In this document: positions 44,840 to 56,102 of the stretch, piece after piece | Numbering within the stretch: the first letter of the stretch is position 1 | How the letters are laid out: every line of letters starts with the position of its first letter | From: Oreohelix idahoensis | Taxonomy: Eukaryota; Mollusca; Gastropoda; Stylommatophora; Oreohelicidae | Direction of reading: 5' to 3' | Assembly (NCBI GenBank): GCA_024509875.1 | Contig: JAMPIV010013766.1 | Coordinates: forward strand, 374,501-438,500 | Length of the DNA: 64,000 bases | Notes under the pieces: generated by a model | The model's database searches: none | Seen by the model: only the letters and a program-made list of their open reading frames with translations | Told to the model about the DNA's origin: nothing | Translations under genes and position numbers: made by a program

Positions 44840-45521
44840 TGTTACGTGTTGTTTTATACACCACTATTGGTTTACTTGTTAGTAGCTATTATTTGCTCTA
44901 ACTATTCCACATTAGACGGAGCAAGGCCTACCAAAAGATATGACAAAGGAGCAACGCCTACCAAAAGATATGACGTAGTTAATTATATGGATGCAGACGA
45001 TGTAAGCATGCGCAAAAGTGAGAGTACGATCTTTGGGGCATTCTTCGCCGTGTGTCCAAGGTGTCTAGACCTATGTGTCAGAGCTCCGAGGTGTATTTGA
45101 TATCCGTTGCCTGAAATATATTTAATCTGAGGATGTGTGCTTCTATTGTATGCCGGAGTTGTCTGGTGATATTCAGATAAGTATTGTAATACTGCAGTTC
45201 TGACATTTTTGTGCCGATATTGTTATAAAAGACTTTATTCCGACTTCGACGGGCAGACGGCTACATTATTCTTTGATATATAAAAGATATGAAGGTCTTG
45301 ATGTAGATGGCCAAGTTTATCATTGATTATCCTCAAATATGATGTGGACATGGAGCTGATGTTATCACGTCAATAAAGTATTGTCTGTGTGGTCAAGAGT
45401 GACTTGCTCAAGTGTATATTACCTGCTGTTTGCGTTGGTGTTGAATGACCTCTCGTTTGTACTTGGCTACAGTACCAATTCTACTAATATTATGCCACAC
45501 AGAAGTAAAAGCAACGCAACA
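44840..45521 (+). repeat. Possible solo LTR
   Basis: 682 bp starting TGTTACGTG, like the Gmr1-type LTR, and ending GCAACA. A TATAAAAG box lies near 45218 and AATAAA at 45372-45377, about 150 bp before the end. Flanks gaggg and gcggg match at four of five. The open frames inside start at non-ATG codons. Alternative: unrelated intron DNA. Confidence 0.42.
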
Positions 45522-46344
45522 GCGGGCTACAATATACGAGCTTCCAAAAGGAAGACTCTCCACACATGAGCTTCAGTAAAAGAAGACTTAAGGTCCAAAC
45601 TCTCAAAATGTGTAGTGGGGGCGGACAATAGCCATTCCCATAGACTAGTTTAAACAGTTCACACAGCATATGAATGTGTAGATGGTGAATTATTTAAAAT
45701 TATGTTATTCAGTAGGCATCATCATTACCTGATGCTAATAACCTGGGGAAGGAACCTGTTCTCCTACAAGGCCATCAACCGTGGTGGATGGTTAAATGAC
45801 CTCTAGATATAGAGGTTAGCTACGAATACTGAATAATCAGCCATGAATCAAAACAGGTGGCTGTCACCGAGGGCGAGGTAGGATGGTTGTGAGGGACAGC
45901 TGTCTGTATCAAATCACTTTTGAAGCTTTATGATGTGACAAACACTAAGAGGGAGGAACTATAACCTCTTCCCTCCCCACTGCCTCGTGGTTTGACTTTT
46001 TAGGGAAAAGCTAGTGGAGACAACCGTTGCATTATCCCTTGTATAATCATGAATCAAAACAACTTTCTTTTACAGGAAGTTGTGGAGAGACATGATCTCC
46101 TACGCCACTAGGCATGGTACTTGAAGATCATCATCATTTCTATCCATCCTCAGCTTCCCAAGAAGTACAGGCCTTAAACATGAAGAAGATCATCATCATT
46201 ACTATTCATCCTCAGCTTCCCAAGAAGTACAGGCCTTAAACAAATTTAATCCAGGTCCACCTGGCCTGTGCCATTCGCTAAAGATCTTTCCAGATCTTCT
46301 TATCCCTTTTATCTATATCACCAGCTCTCTTCTCCATGTGTGAA
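45522..46344. other. Intron DNA with a 64-bp duplication
   Basis: A block with cctcagcttcccaagaagta occurs twice (about 46140-46180 and 46205-46240) and belongs to an L3-like 3' end on the minus strand. The rest is unassigned. Confidence 0.5.
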
Positions 46345-46833
46345 GGGCTTGGAGTGGCTAAGAGGTATGGCGTCCACCTTGAATTCTAAAGGTATCGGGT
46401 TTGATTCCCAGCAGAAGGAATATGATTTGTGGAAATTTTTTTTTTTCAGAACCAGTGGCTCTTAATGATCTTTATCCCCCCCCCCCCCCCCCCCCGGGTC
46501 TCCTGGGTAGTGAGATCAGACGCCTAGCCTTCTCGGATAAGGGTGAAAACATAGGAGGTCCTATGTGGACGTTAAAAATCCCATGGTAGTTGGAAATCGT
46601 AAAAGTACTTGTAGACCAAAAGGCTGCTGCCGCGGCAAAATATAAAAATTAGAAACCTACCCCCCACAAAAATATTTATCGAATGTCTGATTCCTATATA
46701 CACACATTGTGATCCTCGCTAGTGCTACAGAATTCGTGCACTGTGCTGTGATCCTCCTTGTGTGATCTAAGGGATGGGAGATCGGAACACTGATGGAGTT
46801 GTCCGTGTGCAATGAATTCTGTCCTTAAAATCA
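46345..46833 (+). mobile_element. SINE family S2, plus copy
   Basis: tRNA-like head with ggagtggctaagagg and gggtttgattccc, an internal run of 20 C, then the conserved body and 3' part shared with 27.0 and 61.7 kb. About 490 bp, long for a SINE. Confidence 0.8.
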
Positions 46834-47012
46834 AAACCAAACCATTGTCCATGTGTATATCATATGGTTCACTGCTTTTATCCTTCATGTATGGCACAGT
46901 ACAACCTACCTGCCACTCTAGGAAACCCTAATGGTGCAGTTGGCCAATAAGCTGGCGGTGTGCAGAAGACTAGTTAAGAAACACTGATCTCAGACAACAT
47001 TAGACAACATAC

Positions 47013-47188
47013 CAGGTAGGCTAGCAGGACTAAATCTGCGAGCAGACAGAGGGTGATAAAGGTAATTACGCTGGAACTGCTCATAGTGAATCCTTGATGC
47101 CAACTGCGTGACGGTGCTCTCACCTGGCAGCATCGGGCTTCGCATGCCTAACAATGAGATCTCGGCAGGAGATGGACTAGAGGACAAC
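47013..47188 (-). CDS. gli: gli exon 3 of the window
   Basis: Acceptor ctcttgttgcag, donor CTACCTG|GTATGT. It encodes LSSSPSPAEISLLGMRSP followed by ASRIHYEQFQRNYLYHP. These resemble the conserved GLI block in which LSSSP is followed by short Pro/Ser motifs before the SuFu site. Frame is open through all 58 complete codons. Confidence 0.9.
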
Positions 47189-47552
47189 CTGCAACAAGAG
47201 CAGCAAGACAAAAAATATTCTCAAAATGTCACCCACATGGATCAGATGCTCAACCAAATGTTTGGAAACTCTATAGGAATATGTTAGCTGATGTATTCAA
47301 AAGACACATGGTATAGTTTACTTTAGATATAACTTTGAATTATGTCTACATGTAAGTGTGGAAATAGAAGATGGTAGCAGGAAAAACATTTCTTATTTTC
47401 CTTTACATTCTTGTTTTGAGCATAAAGCCACCATTGCAGGAAGTCTACATGAAAGCATGTGTGTGCTTTCGCAGTGATTTTTCCAAAGCAATTTCTTTTA
47501 ATGATGAGCCCCCATGTGCAGCTTCATATTAGTCGCCTCCTATTGACCCATA

Positions 47553-47945
47553 CAGGGTGTCCATAAAAGATTGTACCCTTTTCAAAAAATGTATTCTCGG
47601 CCCCATGAGTGGTACGTGGATGCTTTCTATCACAAAAGTAATATAATCTCTGCAAGTTTTTAAGCATACCTTACAAAGACTCAAATAAGTGCGCTTGCGC
47701 GCAGCGGGTATTTCAAGTGAAACTTTCGCAGCTGAGTTGCAACCGGAAATTGTTACATGTCTCTCAACACACTGGTCAAGTAGGTGAAAAAAAAGGAATA
47801 GGTACATTCTTTTTGAGTCTTTGTAAGGTATGCTTAAAAACTTGCAGAGATTATCTTACTTTTGTGATAGAAAGCATCCTCGTACCACATCATGGGGCCG
47901 AGAATAAATATTTTGAAAAGGGTACAATCTTTTATGGACACCCTG
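47553..47945. mobile_element. mariner/Tc1-like fold-back element
   Basis: 393 bp with terminal inverted repeats of about 133 bp starting CAGGGTGTCCATAAAAGA, flanked by TA on both sides (47551-47552 and 47946-47947). The arms differ at only a few positions. The 127-bp centre has no coding frame. Confidence 0.88.
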
Positions 47946-47984
47946 TATAATTCCCAGCAGTCTGTCAGATGTGCATTGATAGAA

Positions 47985-48350
47985 TCGAAGAATTGAAATG
48001 GTATGACAGTCACCAGTGTGGAACTGATAACAAGAACCAGACAAGTGCCAGCTGAACAAGATATGAGAAGAAGATGCTGGCGAGGGATAGGACACACATT
48101 GAGGAAACCTGTTGATAGCATTACATGGCAGTCCTTGTTCTGGAATCCCCCAGGGAAAGAGAGGCAGACCAAAAAAAACACACACACGGAGAAGAGAGCT
48201 GGGGATAGAAATGAAAATAATGAGGAAGACATGGAAAGAACTTGAGCGGACGGCATGTGACAGGAGGACGGCACGTGACAGGAGGACGGCACGTGACAGG
48301 AAGACTTGGCATGAGTTTGTTAAAGACCTGTGCTCATTGGGGAACTAAAG
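47985..48350 (+). mobile_element. L3 LINE 3'-end fragment
   Basis: Best preserved L3 end: RRCWRGIGHTLRKPVDSI in one frame, then GKRGRPKKT and TWKELERTA in the next, with a GACAGGAGGACGGCAC triplication at about 48258-48303. 3' end actaaaggatattgattg. Confidence 0.75.
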
Positions 48351-48383
48351 GATATTGATTGTCAAGGCGATAAAGGAAGGATA

Positions 48384-48590
48384 GGACCACTGATCCTGCA
48401 GCACACGGTAAGCTGCCATTAATACCAAGTTGTGCATATGGACAGGTAACCTCATCATGTAAAACATAGTGCAACAAAAACCACTACAGCTAGAGCACAC
48501 GGATACTTTGGTGCTGGCTTCCTGCCAGGGGGGACCAGCTGCAGGTGGTAGCTTAATGCTCCATGGGGGAGAATAAGGGAAATGAATATA
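48384..48590. repeat. Dispersed repeat S5
   Basis: Third S5 copy (aacctcatcatgtaaaac, ggaccagctgcaggtggtag). Confidence 0.6.
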
Positions 48591-48892
48591 TGATGAATGA
48601 ATCAATTACTTAAAAACCAAACATTTACAGCACTACAATGTAGGAAATGTTGGTGGCAATATTCCTCAAGGTGATCCTGTCTGTAAAAAAAGGTATCATC
48701 AGATTTTGTCTGTTTTCAAACACTATTAAAAACAAAAATCTACAACGAAATAACTGACCTTTCTTTTATTCAATTTTAATAATCACTACAAGGTATACCT
48801 GGCTAGTTTTTCCCGATAATGTGCTATATGAATTCCAATTGTCTTTGTTTATGGACTTTGCTAACATTTCTTAATGTTTCTGCTTTTGGGTG

Positions 48893-49115
48893 TACAATTT
48901 GTTAATAACTTCACTGAGACTCAAACTACAAATTACAGTTTGTTAATAACTTCACTGAGACTCACAGACTACAAATTACAGTTTGTTAATAACTTTACTG
49001 AGACTCACAAACTACAAATTACAGTTTGTTAATAACTTCACTGAGACTCACAAACTAAAAATTACAGTTTGTTAATAACTTCACTGAGACTCACAAACTA
49101 CAAATTACAGTTTGC
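48893..49115. repeat. 43-bp tandem repeat
   Basis: About five copies of tttgttaataacttcactga plus gactcacaaactacaaattacag, near the donor of gli exon 2. Confidence 0.93.
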
Positions 49116-49260
49116 TAGATAACTGCTACTTTTACCTATGCAAATAATTGTATTCAAAATGTAGAAGCAGGGACATCCAAGGGCGGCAGAAGGAGGTACA
49201 GGGAGAGAGAGTTTATGAGGGGATACGAGCAGAGAGTAGCAAGCAGCGCTAAAAACTTAC

Positions 49261-49384
49261 CCATGGAGATGCTGGTGGAAGGGCGAGGTGGGAGGCCAGT
49301 GATAACGGCCCTCCAGTGTGGAGGGATTGAGGGGTAGTGGGGCGTTTATGGTGTATGGGTAGTGTGGGTAAGCATATGGTAGAC
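49261..49384 (-). CDS. gli: gli exon 2 of the window
   Basis: Acceptor ttttttcttcag, donor CATGG|GTAAGT. The phase continues exon 1 (G|GT) and leaves two bases. It encodes a tyrosine/proline-rich segment with EGRYHWPPTSPFHQHLH, the equivalent of the vertebrate GLI EGRYHY block, which supports the assignment upstream of the zinc fingers. Confidence 0.9.
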
Positions 49385-50485
49385 CTGAAGAAAAAAAAAA
49401 CAAAATAAAGCTTACTGTGTAAGAGTGAAAAGACAATGGTTCAATCTCCTATTGTTTAAAATAAACTATGAACTCACATATTTAATAATAAATCAATGCT
49501 CTACTGGAATCAAGCACTGTGATGACTCTATACTGGGTCATCAAGCATTTTCAGTTGTGTGCCTGCAGTTTTAATGCTTACCTGCAAGTAACCTGCCAAA
49601 ATGGGGAAATAATTAGAGTGTGCTCTTTCTGTTGCATCTCCTGATGATGGCACTAATTCTCCTGTGATCAATTCATTCGTTTCCATTTTACCTCATAAGT
49701 AAATCAATGACACACAAAGAGTGGCACAAAAGCACTGAATCTTCATCTGTGATGAGCAATGATGCTTCTCATGCTAATTATGTAAATATAAAATAGAGAC
49801 GCATTGCACTATAAACTCTGCTTAACATAAAATGGGGAAAATTCAAGAAATGTTGTCAAAAACAAAAAGGCATGTATATTTCTAAAACACCTGCCATGAA
49901 GAGGTGTGAAAAAGTACGTGTTATTTCAATGGGAGTGCAATTCTTTTTCACACCGCAATGCGCCGCTTTTCAGTAATTTCCCAAAAAGTCACCATGAAAA
50001 TGATTGCACACCGTTAAGGAAGGGAAACTAAGAAAATTAGGCTGAATACTTGTTGACGCTATTAATTTTAAATAGTCTCAGGAATTTCGTTTTGTGATGC
50101 GCATAAAAGAGTGGTTTCACTGTATTTCACATTTTAACTTTAACTCCTAAAGAACGTAGTGGTTGTCCCATGTGTATGACGCAAGGAATTTTCTATCACT
50201 GAGTTTTCTTTTAGTTCTAAAGTTTAAGGGTCAGTTCTTTCCTATTGTTTTTTTGTTTGTTTAGTATGGTTATGTTATACATAGTTGTAATATAAACTGA
50301 ATAAGGATTCATAAAATTGGGAGAAAAAACAAAAACTTAGTTCAAATATTCCGGCCTTGAAAACTGGCCTCCTGTCGTGACAGCAAGTGAAATACGGCCC
50401 TGAATATTGGCCTCTCGTCCTTTAAGAGTTAATAACAAGATGATGTTCATGATGTGTTTACAGTGAAAAAAATAATAAAACTAAC
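49385..50485. other. gli intron, nothing recognised
   Basis: 1.1-kb intron between exons 1 and 2 of the window. AT-rich, with no repeat family or exon seen. Confidence 0.5.
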
Positions 50486-50749
50486 CATATGCCTCTAGCA
50501 ATCCGCCGTTTCTGGCTTCTGGGAACGGGTGAAAACTGAAGTATGGAGGCACTCTCGGTTCTGATCCGGTTGTAGGGGGTGGGGGAGGGGGCACAGGGGT
50601 GGGCCCCACCCCGCGATCGACAGTTTCCACCGATCGAGCCCTCGACTTGCGACCATCCGATCCACTCGGCTCCTCATCCACACGGGTGATGTGACTGCTA
50701 GGTGGACGGCTGACTTGATTACTTCGGACACGGTTCTTCTGGTGGTGGT
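50486..50749 (-). CDS. gli: gli exon 1 of the window (N-terminal, proline-rich)
   Basis: Acceptor cttctcttcaccag, donor TATG|GTTAGT. The exon starts with two bases of a split codon and ends with one. The product is basic and Ser/Arg-rich (KNRVRSNQVSRPPSSH), then has a run of prolines (VPPPPPPTTG), and ends in PYFSFHPFPEARNGGLLEAYG, which resembles the N-terminal FHPxP segment of GLI proteins. A minisatellite begins only 45 bp beyond the acceptor. The preceding exon was not found. Confidence 0.88.
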
Positions 50750-50794
50750 CTGGTGAAGAGAAGAAGTGAAACCACAGGTTACCTCTAAGACTAA

Positions 50795-53700
50795 ACAATG
50801 AGACACACACAAGAGCGAGATATGAGACACACACAAGAGCGAGATATGAGACACACAAAAGAGCAAACAAAGAGACACACACAAGAGCAAACAATGAGAC
50901 ACACACAAGAGCAAACAATGAGACACACACAAGAGCGAGCAAACAATGAGACACACACAAGAGCAAACAATGAGACACACACACAAGAGCGAGCAAACAA
51001 TGAGACACACACAAGAGCGAGCAAACAATGAGACACACACAAGAGCAAACAATGAGACACACACAAGAGCGAGCAAACAACGAGACACACACAAGAGCGA
51101 GCAAACAATGAGACACACACAAGAGCAAACAATGAGACATACACAAGAGCAAACAATGAGACACACACAAGAGCAAACAATGAGACACACACAAGAGCGA
51201 GCAAACAATGAGACACACACAAGAGCGAGCAAACAATGAGACACACACAAGAGCAAACAATGAGACACACACAAGAGCGAGCAAACAATGAGAGACACAC
51301 AAGAGCAAACAATGAGAGACACACAAGAGCAAACAATGAGACACGCACAAGAGCAAACAATGAGACACACACAAGAGCAAACAATGAGACACGCACAAGA
51401 GCAAACAATGAGACACGCACAAGAGCAAACAATGAGACACGCACAAGAGCAAACAATGAGACACGCACAAGAGCAAACAATGAGACACACACAAGAGCAA
51501 ACAATGAGACACACACAAGAGCAAACAATGAGACACGCACAAGAGCAAACAATGAGACACGCACAAGAGCAAACAATGAGACACGCACAACAGCAAACAA
51601 TGAGACACACACAAGAGCAAACAATGAGACGCACACAAGAGCAAACAATGAGACACACACAAGAGCGAGCAAACAATGAGACGCACACAAAAGCAAACAA
51701 TGAGACACACACAAGAGCGAACAAACAATGAGATACACACAAGCGCGAGCAAACAATGAGACACACACAAGAGCGAGCAAACAGTGAGACACAAACAAGA
51801 GCGAGCAAACAATGAGACACACACAAGAGCGAGCAAACAGTGAGACACACACAAGAGCGAGCAAACAATGAGACACACACAAGAGCGAGCAAACAATGAG
51901 ACACACACAAGAGCGAGCAAACAATGAGACACACACAAGAGCAAACAATGAGACACACACAAGAGCAAACAATGAGACACACACAAGAGCAAACAATGAG
52001 ATACAAGAGCAAACAATGAGACACACACAAGAGCAAACAATGAGACACACAGAAGAGCAAACAATGAGACACACAGAAGAGCAAACAATGAGACACACAC
52101 AAGAGCAAACAATGAGACACACACAAGAGCAAACAATGAGACACACACAAGAGCAAACAATGAGACACACACAAGAGCAAACAATGAGACACACACAAGA
52201 GCAAACAATGAGACACACACAAGAGCGAGCAAACAATGAGACACACACAAGAGCGAGCAAACAGTGAGACACACACACGAGCGAGCAAACAGTGAGACAC
52301 ACACAAGAGCGAGCAAACAGTGAGACACACACAAGAGCGAGCAAACAATGAGACACACACAAGAGCGAGCAAACAATGAGACACACACAAGAGCAAACAA
52401 TGAGACACACACAAGAGCGTGCAAACAATGAGACACACACAAGAGCAAACAATGAGACACACACAAGAGCAAACAATGAGACACACACAAGAGCGAGCAA
52501 ACAATGAGACACTCACAAGAGCAAACAATGAGACACACACAAGAGCAAACAATGAGACACTCACAAGAGCAAACAATGAGACACACACAAGAGCAAACAA
52601 TGAGACACACACAAGAGCAAACAGTGAGACACACACACGAGCGAGCAAACAGTGAGACACACACAAGAGCGAGCAAACAGTGAGACACACACAAGAGCAA
52701 ACAATGAGACACACACAAGAGCAAACAATGAGACACACACAAGAGCAAACAATGAGACACACACAAGAGCAAACAATGAGACACACACAAGAGCAAACAA
52801 TGAGACACACACAAGAGCAAACAATGAGACACACACAAGAGCAAACAATGAGACACACACAAGAGCAAACAATGAGACACACACAAGAGCGAGCAAACAA
52901 TGAGACACACACAAGAGCAAACAATGAGACACACACAAGAGCAAACAATGAGACACACACAAGAGCAAACAATGAGACACACACAAGAGCAAACAATGAG
53001 ACACACACAAGAGCAAACAATGAGACACACACAAGAGCGAGCAAACAATGAGACACACACAACAGCAAACAATGAGACACATACAAGAGCAAACAATGAG
53101 ACACACACAAGAGCAAACAATGAGACACACACAAGAGCAAACAATGAGACACACACAAGAGCAAACAATGAGACACACACACAAGAGCAAACAATGAGAC
53201 ACACACAAGAGCAAACAATGAGACACACACACGAGCGAGCAAACAATGAGACACACACAAGAGCAAACAATGAGACACACACAAGAGCAAACAATGAGAC
53301 ACACACAAGAGCAAACAATGAGATACAAGAGCAAACAATGAGACACACACAAGAGCAAACAATGAGACACACACAAGAGCAAACAATGAGACACACACAA
53401 GAGCAAACAATGAGACACACACAAGAGCAAACAATGAGACACACACAAGAGCAAACAATGAGACACACACAAGATGAGACACACACACACAAGAGCAAAC
53501 AATGAGACACACACAAGAGCAAACAATGAGACACACACAAGAGCGAGCAAACAATGAGACACACACAAGAGCAAACAATGAGACACACACAACAGCAAAC
53601 AATGAGACACACACAAGAGCAAACAATGAGACACACACAAGAGCAAACAATGAGACACACACAAGAGCGAGCAAACAATGAGACACACACAAGAGCAAAC

Positions 53701-54060
53701 AATGAGACACACACAAGAGCAAACAATGAGACACACACAAGAGCGAGCAAACAATGAGACACACACAAGAGCAAACAATGAGACACACACAAGAGCAAAC
53801 AATGAGACACACACAAGAGCAAACAATGAGACACACATAAGAGCGTGCAAACAAGGAGACACACACAAGAGCGAGCAAACAATGAGACACACACAAGAGC
53901 AAACAATGAGACACACACAAGAGCAAACAATGAGACACACACAAGAGCAAACAATGAGACACACATAAGAGCGTGCAAACAATGAGACACACACAAGAGC
54001 GAGCAAACAATGAGACACACACAAGAGCGAGCAAACAATGAGACACACACAAGAGAAAAA
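50795..54060. repeat. 24/28-bp minisatellite beside gli exon 1
   Basis: Unit gagacacacacaagagcaaa plus caat (24 bp) with a 28-bp variant containing gagcgagcaaa; roughly 130 units. All three minus frames are open over more than 3 kb because neither unit form contains a stop, so the frames of over 1,000 codons are composition artefacts. On the gli strand each unit reads UGUGUGU. Confidence 0.97.
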
Positions 54061-54410
54061 CTCGCAACTCAAACATCAAATTATTAAAAGGTAAAGGTAA
54101 CAAGCAAATATTGCAAACAATGAGTAACCAGTTTCCTTCCTCGCTCCCCTTTTCACTCCCACACAGTTTGGTACCCATTTATAGCTGGGTAGACTGGATT
54201 ATGACGAGGTTTGCAAAACTCAGTAACTTCGCCACAAAGCAAGGACTCATACCACTCTACCAATCATGGTTTCAACAAGACACACACACAAGAGTATGAA
54301 TTAATTGTTATAAAAATAAGAGCAAATCAATGGTAAAGAGAGAGAGAGAAAAAATACACACAGAATAGAAGGAATGATATCCACACAAACTGCCTTAGAG
54401 ATTTACAATG
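54061..54410. repeat. Corrupted second copy of the array flank
   Basis: Shortened, indel-ridden copy of 55655-56075: same order of blocks (ctcgcaactcaaacatcaaa, gtttggtacccatttatagc, accactctaccaatcatggt), with deletions of up to about 60 bp and minisatellite words patched in. Confidence 0.9.
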
Positions 54411-55653
54411 AGACACACAAGAGCAAACAATGAGACACACACAAGAGCGAAACAATGAGACATGACACACACACAAGAGCAAACAATGAACACCACACAC
54501 AAGAGCAAACAATGAGACACACACAAGAGCAAACAATGAGACACACACAAGAGCAAACAATGAGACACACACAAGAGCAAACAATGAGACAAACACAAGA
54601 GCAAACACATGCAAACATTGAGACACACACAAGACACACAAAGCAAACAAGAGACAGAACACACACAAACAATGAGAAAAACACAAGAGACAACAATGAG
54701 AAACACACAAGAGCAACCACTGAGACACACACACGAGCAAACAATGAGACACAAACAAGAGCAAACATGAGAACACACACAAACAATGAGACACACACAA
54801 GAGCAAACAATGAGACACACACACAAGAGCAAACAATGAACACAACAAGAGCAAACACACACACAAGAGCAAACAATGAGACACACACAAGAGCGAGCAA
54901 ACAATGAGACACACACAAGAGCAAACAATGAGACACACACAAGAGCAAACAAAGAGACACACAACAGCATACAATGGGACACAACAAGAACAAAAAGCAA
55001 ACAATGAGACACACACAAGACAAAACAATGAGACAACAAAGAGCGAGCAAACACACACAAGAGCAAACATGACACAACAAGATCGAGCAAACACATGAGA
55101 CACACACAAAAACAAACAATCAGACACACACAAGAGCAAACAATGAGACACACACAAGAGCAAACAATGAGACACACACAAGAGCAAACAATGAGACACA
55201 CACAAGAGCAAACAATGAGACACACACAAGAGCAAACAATGAGACACACACAAGAGCGAGCAAACAATGAGACACACACAAGAGCAAACAATGAGACACA
55301 CACAAGAGCAAACAATGAGACACACACAAGAGCAAACAATGAGACACACACAAGAGCAAACAATGAGACACACACAAGAGCAAACAATGAGACACACACA
55401 AGAGCAAACAATGAGACACACATAAGAGCGTGCAAACAAGGAGACACACACAAGAGCGAGCAAACAATGAGACACACACAAGAGCAAACAATGAGACACA
55501 CACAAGAGCAAACAATGAGACACACACAAGAGCAAACAATGAAATGAGACACACATAAGAGCGTGCAAACAATGAGACACACACAAGAGCGAGCAAACAA
55601 TGAGACACACACAAGAGCGAGCAAACAATGAGACACACACAAGAGAAAAACTC
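54411..55653. repeat. 24/28-bp minisatellite, second segment
   Basis: Same units as 50795-54060. From 54411 to about 55110 units are irregular with many single-base and short deletions; from about 55110 they are regular and repeat the variant order of 53.7-54.06 kb, including gcgtgcaaacaaggag. Confidence 0.93.
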
Positions 55654-55674
55654 GCAACTCAAACATCAAATTAT

Positions 55675-55930
55675 TAAAAGGTAAAGGTAGTCCCAAAGCA
55701 AATATTGCAGTAGGGGAGTTGAGTGTTAGAGACTTCACTATGTTAGGTCCAGCTTGTCGAGGTGGGGTAACCAGTTTCCTTCCTCGCTCCCTTTTCACTC
55801 CCTAACTTAGAGCAGAGTTTGGTACCCATTTATAGCTGGGTAGACTGGATTATGACGCTACCAGGTTTGGAACTCAGTAACTTCGCCACAAGAGGCAAGG
55901 ACTCATACCACTCTACCAATCATGGTTTCA
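55675..55930 (-). mobile_element. SINE family S1, minus copy
   Basis: Body ggtaaaggtagtcccaaagc to the head complement accactctaccaatcatggt. Essentially full length. Confidence 0.82.
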
Positions 55931-56102
55931 ACAAGTTATACACAACAATTTTAATTACTAGTATGAATTAATTGTTATAATAATAAATCGATTTGGTAAA
56001 GTATGAGAGAGAGAAAAAATACCAGCAGAATGAAAGGAATGATATCCGGTCAAACTGCCTTAGACGGGAGATTTACAAGAGTGCACACATTACAGTGAAA
56101 TA

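Larger units (their letters stand above)
17119..50749 (-). other. gli: gli / cubitus interruptus locus, 13 internal coding exons (partial gene)
   Basis: The gene encodes a GLI/Ci zinc-finger transcription factor, the nuclear effector of Hedgehog signalling. Thirteen exons (listed separately as exons 1-13 of the window) join with matching phases and no stop, giving about 706 codons. Seen directly: the SuFu-binding motif SYGHL in exon 5 and five C2H2 fingers spread over exons 8-11, with the GLI hallmarks [52 protein letters not shown] and [17 protein letters not shown]. Known of the family: fingers 4 and 5 make most base contacts with the GACCACCCA site, and PKA sites and transactivation regions lie further C-terminal. 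Those parts are absent here, so the gene continues below 17119, and the start codon lies above 50749. Introns carry all the transposons described. Glis and Zic proteins are excluded by the N-terminal GLI motifs. Confidence 0.95.

Noticed and set aside
44846..45100. Secreted cysteine-containing peptide candidate with a hydrophobic N-terminus
   Set aside because: No ATG before the hydrophobic stretch (GTG only), a stop just upstream, and it lies within a likely solo LTR.
45381..45569. Second short frame with a hydrophobic start
   Set aside because: Starts at TTG, lies in the same LTR-like segment, no conserved features.
47529..47807. 92-codon minus frame with a twin at 47717-47950 plus
   Set aside because: Both read the two arms of the fold-back element, hence the shared peptide.
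50481..54178. Minus-strand open frames of 1,189 and 1,227 codons (repeated CVSLF/LLCVSHCL-like peptides)
   Set aside because: They read a 24/28-bp minisatellite whose units lack stops in all three minus frames; the true coding part is only gli exon 1 at 50486-50749.
50798..55547. Plus-strand frames with repeated RHTQEQTM-like peptides
   Set aside because: Same minisatellite read on the other strand; no start context, no conserved domain, and the frame changes with each 28-bp unit.
54327..55798. Minus frames of up to 467 codons in the second array segment
   Set aside because: Repeat composition plus a probable assembly artefact.
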